Assembly: GCA_023356535.1 (NCBI GenBank)
Contig: JAKQYF010000030.1
Coordinates: 1-32,953 of the forward strand
Direction: 5' to 3'
Origin: Trichodesmium sp. MAG_R03
Lineage (GTDB): Bacteria; Cyanobacteriota; Cyanobacteriia; Cyanobacteriales; Microcoleaceae
Length of the DNA stretch: 32,953 nt
Position numbers and translations under genes: made by a program. Under the pieces are notes generated by a model. That model was given only the letters and a program-made list of their open reading frames with translations. It made no database searches and had not been told where the DNA came from. Shown one piece after another: positions 26,221 through 32,953 of this stretch (the stretch's first letter is position 1; every line of letters starts with the position of its first letter).

Positions 26221-26392
26221 TATTTATAATTACTTATGATTAATAAGATTGATGGCAATATACTAATTGCACAGGAAATATCCGAAATCATAACTAAAAA
26301 CACACTTATTTATAATTACTTATGATTAACAAGATTGATGGCAAAGTACTAATTGTAGAGGAAATATCCAAAATTATAACTAAAAGCACGCT
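26221..26392 (+). repeat. 86-base tandem duplication containing two overlapping short ORFs
   Basis: Units 26221-26306 and 26307-26392 match with about ten to a dozen substitutions and no gaps. Each carries an ATG frame: 26236-26325 (29 codons, starting MINKIDGNILIAQEISEIIT) and 26322-26396 (24 codons, starting MINKIDGKVLIVEEISKIIT). The stop of the first and start of the second overlap as ATGA. There is no Shine-Dalgarno, so expression is doubtful. Confidence 0.85.
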
Positions 26393-26807
26393 ATAGATAA
26401 AAGTTTTGTAAATAGGGTTTTGTAAATTATGAGATACCTCTTATCAACCCGGTTTTTTCTCAAACTCCAAAGCAAGCAAATTTGATATAATTTAATATTC
26501 CTAGTATTGAAGCGTTTAGTTTTGGGAAAGTATAGCGCTACACACAAGTCAAAAGTTAAAAGTAATTTCTGAGTAAGTTTTGAATTTGAGAATATTGAGT
26601 TGTGAATGTGGAAGCCTAACAATTCATGATTATTTCAACAACTATCCACAGATAATTATTAAATTCAAAAAAATTATGCTCAAGGAAATATTTTTACCTT
26701 AGTTTTTCCTGATATTAAAGTATCTTTTGAAAAGTTATTAATCTTATCGTTAGGTTGGGTTGAGGTAATTTCAGTTATCAGTTGTATAGTTATTCCATAG
26801 TCTACTA

Positions 26808-26840
26808 ATTAAAATTAAAAATTAAAAATTAAAAATTAAT
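26808..26840. repeat. Heptamer tandem repeat (ATTAAAA)
   Basis: About four and a half copies of ATTAAAA. Short tandem heptamers of this kind are common in filamentous cyanobacteria. Confidence 0.8.
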
Positions 26841-27277
26841 ACAAGTTACTAAAATCGGTATTGACAAAAGTTTGTTTATATACTAGTTTAATAGTTTTGG
26901 CATATAAATAATCTGTTCTGAACCCCATCTTAAATATAAAATAGTTGATGGACTTCTGAGGAGAAGAGTGTTGAAAATTGTAGCAACAATAATAATTGCT
27001 TATATAATTTCCTGACTCACTAGAAATTGATACCGAAATCCTATTGGTTTATTGATAGAGATCAACAAAATCAATAGTCATTCTATAAGAACAAAAGACT
27101 AGAGGAAATAAGAGGCCGGGTTAGAAGGACGTTCCTCAGTATTATAGATAGGACATGCAAAGCATACTCAGTTTTATAGAAGGAAGTAAAATCATTATTT
27201 TCTGCTTCCTATACAAGTAGAAGATTGACAAATATTTAGAGTTAATCCTGAAGGACATCTCCCTCAGAAAAGCTAAT

Positions 27278-27509
27278 TAATTAGAGTTTGCTGAATAAGT
27301 CTTATGGGTGAGGGTAGCAGTCAGAAGAAATGGAAATTACAGAGGATGTAGTGGGATATATTTGTCCCTCAAAAATCCCACCTTGTCAGCTCAAAATCCT
27401 CACATTTTGAGCTGGTTGGGAGCAAAAAGCTGGCACTTTTTTCAGACACGCCAAGGCTAAAACTTTTATCTGTAAATACTTTTAGCTCTAATCAGCAAAC
27501 CCTAATTAA
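27278..27509. mobile_element. Family B MITE-like element, copy upstream of the 193-aa gene
   Basis: Left end TTAATTAGAGTTTGCTGA, right end AATCAGCAAACCCTAATTA, inverted repeats. The interior includes GGGATATATTTGTCCCT and GAGCAAAAAGCTGGCAC, as in 4315-4676. It ends 44 bases before the ATG of the next gene and so may contribute promoter sequence. Confidence 0.8.
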
Positions 27510-27553
27510 ACTAAATCAAAGTCTATTAAACAAACAAAAAAGGAGGTAATACC

Positions 27554-28135
27554 ATGAAACTCAAAACAAAACTACACACTGATACTGTTAAAGACGCATT
27601 GCTTTCCTTGTCAGACATGGAATTTTATAATACTATTCACCATTGGCTTGAACGAATATCTCAAAATTATTGTGAAGCAGAATTGTTAGATGAAATAAAG
27701 TTTGCTTTAGGTTATGAATTAGAGTCAGGAGAAACGCTACAATCTTATAGAAATTGGGATGAATTAATATATGCTGAACCTGATTGTGAAGATGTCTATT
27801 TGATTGCGCCATCGCCCTTAAAATTACGCAGACACTTAGATAAAATGGACTCACATTCTTTTTATCACAATATAATTTATCTGGCTGCAAAAGCTTATAG
27901 AGATGGAGAAATGGGTTATCCACCAAATGCTTTTTGTGATGGATATGAATTTATGGAAAACTTAGTTGCTAATCTCAGAAAAAATCAACTTCCCCAAGAA
28001 ATAAATTATTCCCCAGAAAGTCTTCCAATTATAAATCAAATTCAGTCAAACGAACGTTTTTTTCAAGTATCAGAATATTGGCGGAGCTATAATGGAGATC
28101 AAGTAACTGATTTTGTACTTTTAACTTCTAATTAG
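27554..28135 (+). CDS. Hypothetical protein, 193 residues
   Basis: A soluble, acidic protein with no recognised domain. Visible features are a helical start (KDALLSLSDMEFYNTIHHWL), a central region with RNWDELIYAEPDCEDVYLI and KLRRHLDKMDSHSFYHNIIY, and a helix with YRDGEMGYPPNAFCDGYEFM. No signal peptide or membrane segment. AAAGGAGG 7 bases before the ATG is one of the best ribosome-binding sites in the window, which argues for a real, well-translated gene. It is isolated between repeat-filled spacers with a family B element just upstream, so it could be an accessory gene; that is inference. Confidence 0.75.
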   Translation: MKLKTKLHTDTVKDALLSLSDMEFYNTIHHWLERISQNYCEAELLDEIKFALGYELESGETLQSYRNWDELIYAEPDCEDVYLIAPSPLKLRRHLDKMDSHSFYHNIIYLAAKAYRDGEMGYPPNAFCDGYEFMENLVANLRKNQLPQEINYSPESLPIINQIQSNERFFQVSEYWRSYNGDQVTDFVLLTSN

Positions 28136-28274
28136 AATAAAGAAGAAGAAAGAAGGAAGCCCATAAAATGTATTGATTGTATTTATTGTGAATAACTATT
28201 TTACTTAATTAAAACAGTTATTTAATCTATGAAGTACAGTTTTATACCAAATCCGATTCATGAAAAACTACTGA

Positions 28275-28340
28275 GAAGGGTTTTTTCTCTGAACGAGGCA
28301 TACAACAATAAGTAATTTAAATGCACAAAAGCTTATGTAA
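28275..28340 (+). repeat. Family D repeat, copy 2
   Basis: GAAGGGTTTTTTCTCTGAAC, then GAGGCATACAACAATAAGT and AAATGCACAAAAGCTTATG. Matches the reverse of 10872-10940. Confidence 0.8.
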
Positions 28341-28429
28341 CTGGATTTAGTATTCGATCCTGACAAAGCGGGGGAGCCTTGAAATCCTCCCTTTTCAGGT
28401 AGATGTAGGGGTACTAAACTAATACTCAC

Positions 28430-28520
28430 AGGACTTACCCATGCTTCGCCTTGAAAACGCCATATGTAGGGGCGAATGGCATTCGCCCTCACCCTCGTGT
28501 AGTGCCCGTGGGTAAGTCCT
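28430..28520. mobile_element. Family A MITE, copy 8 (91 bases)
   Basis: Ends AGGACTTACCCATG and CGTGGGTAAGTCCT are inverted over about 12 bases. The interior differs from the other copies and includes GGGGCGAATGGCATTCGCCC, a 20-base hairpin. Confidence 0.85.
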
Positions 28521-28603
28521 GACTCATTTAAAATGTGTATTAGTAATACCAATTTCCTTAAGTATGGCTATACATCATATGTCAACATTTGATAAACATT
28601 AAT

Positions 28604-28691
28604 AGGACTTACGCATGAAAGCTATGGTAGGGTGTGTTAGGGCTAGCGTCACCCACCAAGGCTCTATATATAGTACCTTAGGGTAAGTCCT
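28604..28691. mobile_element. Family A MITE, copy 9 (88 bases, reversed)
   Basis: Ends AGGACTTACGCATG and TAGGGTAAGTCCT. Reverse-complemented, it gives GGTACTATATATAGAGCCTT and CACACCCTACCA in the same order as 22557-22686, without the GC-rich module present there. Confidence 0.9.
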
Positions 28692-28763
28692 GATTAAGAC
28701 AAGTAGTGTAGTCTAAGTTTATGAAATTAGTATAAGTTAAAATTGAGAATTGATAATTCTCAA

Positions 28764-28830
28764 TTTAGAAGAGTTCTTTCTCTAAACAAGGCATACAACA
28801 ATAAGTCGTTTAAATGCACAAAAGCTTATT
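28764..28830 (+). repeat. Family D repeat, copy 3
   Basis: GAAGAGTTCTTTCTCTAAAC, then AAGGCATACAACAATAAGTC and TTTAAATGCACAAAAGCTTA. The last 45 bases are almost identical to copy 1. Confidence 0.8.
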
Positions 28831-28928
28831 AAACTTTGGGAATTGCTATACCTATCTTCTCATTTCATCAAAACTATTTCTGATTTTTCTAGTTACCAGT
28901 TTTGCTTTTCAAGGCAGAAAAAATTTAC

Positions 28929-28979
28929 AGCTGATTCCACTTTATGAGGTACAGCTATTGCGAGCAAAATGCCCGCACT
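28929..28979 (-). repeat. Family C repeat, copy 3 (reversed, degenerate)
   Basis: TTTATGAGGTAC followed by GAGCAAAATGCCCGCACT matches the reverse complement of the family C consensus seen at 7488-7542. Confidence 0.55.
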
Positions 28980-29060
28980 GGGAACATTTAATTTTTAATA
29001 TCTGTAGTTTGTATACTCGGAATTTGCTGTAATAGTAGGGGCAATTTATAAATTCCTTTT

Positions 29061-29231
29061 ATATCATGTCCGGTTGAATAGGTATAAATAAATTAGGGAG
29101 AAGTAGGGGCGAACGGCCGTGTTGCTTGCGCATACTTCGTTAACGCTGCGCGACATAAAACACCCTTACAGAAATCAGGAGGGAAGAAGAGGAAGTTTTT
29201 TATCACTAATTAGTTTGTCCGGACATGATAT
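29061..29231. mobile_element. 171-base element with 13-base perfect terminal inverted repeats
   Basis: ATATCATGTCCGG (29061-29073) and CCGGACATGATAT (29219-29231) are exact reverse complements. The interior has no ORF and includes the GC-rich module in reverse orientation at 29119-29155. It is non-autonomous and ends 67 bases before the ABC permease ATG. Confidence 0.75.
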
Positions 29232-29298
29232 TACAGAATTCAAACAGGTTTGGGATCAATTTATTGACTGCTATTATTTTACTTTGAATTAAGTCACA

Positions 29299-30081
29299 AT
29301 GAAACGATACTTACAAATACTAAAATTATTTTGGGGAGCAGCGATCGCTGCTCAATTAGAATACCGTTTCAATTTTATTATTGCAGCTATTAGTAGCATA
29401 GGAAGTTTAATAGGTAGCTTATTTAGCTTACTTCTATTTTATAGAACAGGCTACAAATTTCAAGGTTGGAATTGGGAAGAAGCTTTAATTATCCTAGCAA
29501 TTTTCACTATTTTACAGGGTCTTTCAGCAACTTTTTTGATTCCTAATTTGAATCGAATTGTGAAACAGATACAAGAAGGTACTCTAGATTTTGTCCTGCT
29601 CAAACCTATTAGTAGTCAATTTTGGCTTTCTACTCGTACAGTTTCTCCTTGGGGAATACCGGATATAATTTTTGGTGGGTTGTTGTTAGAATATGCTCGT
29701 GGTAAGCTGGGTTTAGGAGTAAGCAATTATTGGCTCATGATAGTGCCACTGGTCTGTGGAATAATTATTCTTTATAGTCTCTGGTTTATGTTAGGGTCTA
29801 CTAGTATTTGGTTTGTCAAGATTTATAACGTAACAGAAGTTCTCAGAAGCTTATTACAAGCAGGAAGATATCCAATTGTAGCTTACCCTACTGCTTATCG
29901 TTTCTTTTTTACTTTTCTAGTACCAGTGGCCTTTTTGACTACTGTACCAGCTCAAGCTATATTAGGTCAGGCTGGAGATACTTGGATATTGGGTTCTTTT
30001 GTTTTAGCAGGTGGATTATTTTTTGCTTCTATTCAATTTTGGCGACTCGCTCTGCGGTATTATACAAGTGCTTCTAGTTAA
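29299..30081 (+). CDS. ABC-2 type transporter permease (COG3694-like)
   Basis: A 260-residue inner-membrane protein with about six hydrophobic helices. The start MKRYLQILKLFWGAAIAAQL, the EYRFNF motif after it, and the IQEGTLDFVLLKPISSQFWL segment are typical of the uncharacterised ABC-2 permeases that usually come as a pair with a second permease and an ATPase. Neither partner is within the window on either side. The first codons contain a HIP1 octamer. The upstream 171-base element places mobile DNA in the presumed promoter region. It converges with the TPR gene. Substrate is unknown. Confidence 0.88.
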   Translation: MKRYLQILKLFWGAAIAAQLEYRFNFIIAAISSIGSLIGSLFSLLLFYRTGYKFQGWNWEEALIILAIFTILQGLSATFLIPNLNRIVKQIQEGTLDFVLLKPISSQFWLSTRTVSPWGIPDIIFGGLLLEYARGKLGLGVSNYWLMIVPLVCGIIILYSLWFMLGSTSIWFVKIYNVTEVLRSLLQAGRYPIVAYPTAYRFFFTFLVPVAFLTTVPAQAILGQAGDTWILGSFVLAGGLFFASIQFWRLALRYYTSASS

Positions 30082-30173
30082 GGGAGGCCTGATTTGATAT
30101 AATTTGAGGATTTTTCACATACTACCAAAAATTAACTAGGGTTTGATGAAAAGTCATTAAAGAAGCAGGGGAG

Positions 30174-30320
30174 TAGTTAGGGCTTGCTAAAAAAGTCTTT
30201 TTCAGGAGTAGAGAACCCATACCTCACATCTCTCAGGATGAGAAGTGAGGAACAGGGAATGTACCCATCCCTAACCCTGATGTGTCAATGCTTTTCTATT
30301 TTATCGGTAAACCCTAACTA
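30174..30320. mobile_element. Family B MITE-like element, short copy (147 bases)
   Basis: TAGTTAGGG at the left and CCCTAACTA at the right are a perfect 9-base inverted pair. The interior has AAAAAAGTCTTTTTCAGGAG and GTGTCAATGCTTTT blocks as in 4315-4676. The right end overlaps the TPR gene stop codon (30314-30316). A partial second left end (TAGGGTTTGATGAAAAGTC at about 30137-30155) precedes it. Confidence 0.8.
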
Positions 30321-32008
30321 GGTAATTTTAATCCTTTTTTTCTTTCAATTGCTTTGTAATAATCAGGTTTAATTTCTAATACAATGTTGTAAGAAATAAC
30401 AGCGTCTTGAATATATCCTAATCTTTCCAAAATTAATCCTCGTTGAAACCAAATTTGATAATTACTAGGTCTTAAAGAAACTATTTGGTCATAGATAATG
30501 ATCGCTTCTTCATATCTCTCTAATTTTTCTAGCATCAAAGCTAATTGTGACCAAGCTTGATAGTTACTCGGCCAAATACTAATAGCTTGATTATAACTAA
30601 AAACAGCTTCTTCATAACTTGCCAGTTTTTCTAAGTTTAATCCCCGGTTTAACCAAGCATCAAAATTATCTGGCTGTTTTCCAATTACCAAATCATAAGC
30701 TGCTATTGCTTCAGCATATCGCTTTAACTTTACTAAAGCTGCGCCTCTTTGTAAACCTACTTTAGCAAAAGAAACTCCTTGCTGAAAACTCATTTTTATC
30801 ACTTTGTCATAAGCCGCCAATGCTTGATCATAATTCTGGAGTTTTTCTAATACTTCACCTCGACAATTCCAAGCTTCTAAAAAATCTGGCTCAATACTAA
30901 TGGCATGACCATAAGCAATAAGAGCTTCATTGTATTTACCCAGTGCCATCCATGTTTTGCCTCTACCCAACCAAGCTTCTGGATAATGAGAATTAATTGT
31001 AATTGCCTGATTAAAAGATTCTAATGCCTCGCTATACTTAAATAAATCTAATAAAACATAACCACGACTAATCCAAATTTTCGCTACATTAGAGTTAAAA
31101 TTAATTGCCTTATCAAAACAAGCAATTCCTCCTTCCTTCCAATGATGTTTTAAAGCTAATCCTTTATAATACCAAGTTTCATAATCATCGGGATTTAATT
31201 TAATTGCTTTATTAAAAGAAGAAACTGCATTGTGATATTTATGTAGTTGACTTTGAGCAATACCTAAGTTAAACCAAGCTAAATAATTCTCTGGTTGTAA
31301 TTCTATTGCATGGTCATAACTGATAACTGCTTCTGCATAACGTTGAGTTTGAAATAAAGCTAATCCTCTGTTAAACCAAATATAATAATTATTAGGTTGC
31401 AGTTTCACAGCACAATCATAAGCTGCTAATGCTTCAGGATATTTTTGCAGATTTAACAAAGCTTGGCCTTGAGCATACCAAATCTCTCCTTTCATTGGTT
31501 GTATTTTTAGTGCTTCTTTATAACAGTAGATAGCAGGTAAATATTGTTCTAATTCAGTTAAAATAATTGCTTTATTAAACCATAGTTCATAATTATTTGG
31601 ATTAATTTTGATTCCTTTGTCAAAGCAGGCGATCGCTTCTTCATGCTGCTTTAAGTTAGATAATATAACTCCATAACTATTCCAAGCTTGAGGGGTGTTG
31701 GGTTTGAGGGATAAGCAAATTTTATAAGCTTCCACTGCTTGTTCATACTTTTGCAGTTTATATAAGGTATCAGCTAGCTTTAACCAACCTATTGCCCAGT
31801 CTGGCTTAATTTTCACTGCGTCTTCATAGTAGGGAATAGCTGACTCGTATCTACCCATTTCATAAAGTCTGTTACCACGGTCATATTCTGGGAATGCTGA
31901 AAAGATGCTAAAAATTCCCTTGGATGGGGAAAGAGTTTGGATATTTTTAGTGTCTAATATAGTTAAACGTGTCAATTTTTCGGATAATGGGGAATTAGTT
32001 TTGGCCAT
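30314..32008 (-). CDS. Tetratricopeptide-repeat protein, about 15 TPRs
   Basis: The 564-residue protein is almost entirely TPR units of 34 residues, starting near residue 45 (YDRGNRLYEMGRYESAIPYY) and running to the end (YYKAIERKKGLKLPS). Each unit has the usual W/Y-x-x-x-G...A..Y/F...A pattern ending in a conserved Pro. One unit is a residue short (GLALKHHWKEGGIACFD) and one spacer is about nine residues longer (MSFQQGVSFAKVG). The first 44 residues are non-repetitive. It is a protein-protein scaffold with no enzymatic domain. The stop codon lies inside the terminal inverted repeat of a family B element, so the last residues may have been set by that insertion. No operon partner is visible. 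Confidence 0.93.
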   Translation of the reverse strand: MAKTNSPLSEKLTRLTILDTKNIQTLSPSKGIFSIFSAFPEYDRGNRLYEMGRYESAIPYYEDAVKIKPDWAIGWLKLADTLYKLQKYEQAVEAYKICLSLKPNTPQAWNSYGVILSNLKQHEEAIACFDKGIKINPNNYELWFNKAIILTELEQYLPAIYCYKEALKIQPMKGEIWYAQGQALLNLQKYPEALAAYDCAVKLQPNNYYIWFNRGLALFQTQRYAEAVISYDHAIELQPENYLAWFNLGIAQSQLHKYHNAVSSFNKAIKLNPDDYETWYYKGLALKHHWKEGGIACFDKAINFNSNVAKIWISRGYVLLDLFKYSEALESFNQAITINSHYPEAWLGRGKTWMALGKYNEALIAYGHAISIEPDFLEAWNCRGEVLEKLQNYDQALAAYDKVIKMSFQQGVSFAKVGLQRGAALVKLKRYAEAIAAYDLVIGKQPDNFDAWLNRGLNLEKLASYEEAVFSYNQAISIWPSNYQAWSQLALMLEKLERYEEAIIIYDQIVSLRPSNYQIWFQRGLILERLGYIQDAVISYNIVLEIKPDYYKAIERKKGLKLPS

Positions 32009-32351
32009 AACTTTTTTCCTAAAACCTGATAGGGCTTATTTGGCAATAGTATTATATTCTTTCCTGGAGGGGTGATACATAAGGTAAAACCCTTATGGAA
32101 CAAGCTTAAGAGCAATCTACCTTCATAAAAAATTAGGGGTTGAGGATGGGGTATTAAGATACTGAATGGCCATTAAGTGACCTGAAGAACCTATTTTTTC
32201 GTTAATATTCTGAATATCAACCCCACATGCAGATAGTATCTTTCAAGATAACATTGCTTCAAACCATTATTTAAGTAGGAATTATAGGTAACTTGTCATT
32301 TCCCTAGTATTCTTTGTAATTATTTAATTTCTAACTTTTCAGTATAAACTT

Positions 32352-32393
32352 ACAGCGCTTTCCGTTGTGATGAGGTACGCCCACACGGGCAAG
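32352..32393 (-). repeat. Family C repeat, copy 4 (reversed)
   Basis: ACAGCGCTTTCCGTTGTGAT followed by GAGGTACGCCCACACGGGCA is the reverse complement of the right part of the family C consensus. Confidence 0.7.
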
Positions 32394-32436
32394 TAGTAGT
32401 AGTAATACCGTTTCATGGAAGTCAAAAGTCAAAAGT

Positions 32437-32515
32437 TAGCTGAAAAAGTCTTTTTTAGGAGCAGGGGAGTAGGTAGAGTCTGCTGAAAAAGTCTTTTTAA
32501 AAAGCAGGGAAGTCG
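32437..32515. mobile_element. Two tandem family B left-end fragments
   Basis: GCTGAAAAAGTCTTTTTTAG, then GAGCAGGGGAGTAGG, then a second GTCTGCTGAAAAAGTCTTTT and AAAAGCAGGG. No right terminus. A similar partial-plus-left-end arrangement precedes the copy at 30174. Confidence 0.65.
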
Positions 32516-32715
32516 TTAAGGAGGCTGCATCCTACATTCCACTGGTCAAAATGTAGTATTTCAAACTAGCGATTGAAAGCCATGCCTGATAATAACTATG
32601 AAGCTTGTAAGTAAAAATACATATTACACAAACTATTGATAATTATTAACAATAATAGAGTCTGTAATCCACTTTCTTCGTTTAAAATGTCTTTGTAGTA
32701 TATGTGTGTTACAGA

Positions 32716-32741
32716 GTGGGAGTTGCATGCAACGTCCCTAC
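32716..32741. repeat. Family E palindrome, copy 4
   Basis: GTGGGAGTTGCATGCAACGT followed by CCCTAC; GTTGCATGCAAC is a perfect 12-base palindrome. Confidence 0.7.
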
Positions 32742-32852
32742 ATAAGAACAAGGAATATATAGAAGAGGTAAAGGAACAAAAACCAGGTAGTTTTTTCGAC
32801 AAAAAAACTTTTTCCCTTGTAATCTTTTCTTTCCTCCCACCCATAATATTTC

Positions 32853-32953
32853 TTACCAAGGACTACCAACAATAGTAAACCCTGCCCAATAATAAGGATG
32901 AGAGAATTTTTGATCCCCAATATTTGCTAACCCCGAAGGTAACTTCAGCGCAC
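32853..32953 (-). CDS. CHAT-domain protein, C-terminal end (cut by window edge)
   Basis: The last 33 residues are visible, ending KFSHPYYWAGFTIVGSPW and TAA at 32855-32853. The pattern H-P-Y-Y-W-A-x-F-x-x-x-G at the very C-terminus is typical of CHAT (caspase-like, HetF-associated) domain proteins, in cyanobacteria often fused to TPRs. The catalytic His and Cys lie beyond the right edge, so activity cannot be judged. The TPR gene to its left is on the same strand, 844 bases downstream; a link is only suggested by the frequent CHAT-TPR association. Confidence 0.8.
   Translation of the reverse strand, partial: ALKLPSGLANIGDQKFSHPYYWAGFTIVGSPW

Larger units (their letters stand above)
26170..27553. 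other. 1.4-kb repeat-rich spacer
   Basis: Contains an 86-base tandem duplication (26221-26392), a heptamer tract (26808-26840) and a family B element (27278-27509). Between about 26850 and 27270 the sequence is unassigned; a short frame after GTG 26970 (MLKIVATIIIAYIIS, then stop) looks accidental. An isolated TATCCACAG at about 26643 resembles a DnaA box but stands alone, so no origin is claimed. Confidence 0.65.
28136..29298. other. 1.2-kb repeat-filled spacer
   Basis: Contains two family D copies, two family A MITEs, a reversed family C copy and the 171-base element next to the ABC permease. Frames at 28268-28552 (minus) and 28814-29032 (plus) are stitched from these repeats and are not accepted as genes. 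Confidence 0.75.
32009..32852. other. 844-base spacer between TPR and CHAT genes
   Basis: Holds a reversed family C copy (32352-32393), family B left-end fragments (32437-32515) and a family E palindrome (32716-32741). Two minus-strand frames at 32596-32920 overlap the CHAT end in a wrong frame. No gene is recognised. Confidence 0.65.

Noticed and set aside
26380..26622. 80-codon minus-strand frame
   Set aside because: Overlaps the tandem duplication and spacer words; no ribosome-binding site or domain.
26635..26650. Possible DnaA box (TATCCACAG)
   Set aside because: A single imperfect match with no cluster, no dnaA or dnaN nearby and no unwinding-element arrangement; not an origin.
28268..28552. 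94-codon minus-strand frame
   Set aside because: Composed of family D and family A repeat sequence.
32596..32920. Two minus-strand frames (87 and 60 aa) near the right edge
   Set aside because: They overlap the CHAT C-terminus in a different frame; the CHAT frame ends with the family's HPYYW signature.

Overview
The window is cyanobacterial chromosome. The evidence is light-independent protochlorophyllide reductase genes (chlN and chlL, with the DUF5331-type gene that cyanobacteria often carry between them), a PucC/BCH-type pigment transporter, TpsB, CHAT and TPR proteins, and about a dozen exact HIP1 octamers (GCGATCGC). It is AT-rich, only a little over half of it is coding, and the spacers are full of small repeats. 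That pattern recalls large-genome, low-density filamentous genera such as Trichodesmium or Okeania; the genus is an inference and was not tested.

Layout. 1-3276 (minus strand): 5' part of chlN, a gene for an acidic protein with six 42-bp tandem repeats, and chlL; a decayed TnpB tail lies between chlN and the acidic gene. 3277-5094 is an 1.8 kb gene-free spacer with a large MITE-like element. 5095-7167 (minus) is an orphan two-partner-secretion transporter (TpsB). 7683-10710 (plus) holds a propeller-like/transglutaminase protein, a 45-residue membrane protein and a SWIM zinc-finger protein. 10978-13598 holds an aldo/keto reductase (minus) and a BCH-family MFS transporter (plus). 14199-15220 is a divergent HEAT-repeat/84-aa pair. 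15496-18019 is an NAD-salvage cluster: pncB, a decayed ADP-ribosylglycohydrolase and nadD. 18527-22042 has two small hypothetical genes (minus) and acs (plus). 22043-24669 is a repeat cluster with a nested insertion, then a GTPase pseudogene. 24670-26169 is a HAD-like gene followed by an aldo/keto reductase resembling plant pyridoxal reductase (minus). 26170-29298 is repeat-rich with one orphan 193-aa gene. 29299-30081 is an ABC-2 permease without its ATPase. 30314-32008 is a 15-TPR protein, and the right edge has the last 33 residues of a CHAT-domain protein.

Genes that plausibly work together: chlL and chlN (with chlB, not seen) in dark chlorophyll synthesis, possibly supplying pigment handled by the BCH-family carrier; pncB and nadD as consecutive-type steps of NAD salvage; the HAD-like gene and the PLR1-like reductase as a two-gene transcription unit.

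The most distinctive feature is not a new enzyme system but a layered population of small non-autonomous repeats. At least six families are present, with clear terminal inverted repeats in three. One MITE is inserted inside another, a small GC-rich palindromic module sits inside three unrelated element families, and repeat ends contribute a stop codon and parts of spurious ORFs. I found no tRNA, rRNA, CRISPR array, complete insertion sequence or convincing new defence system.
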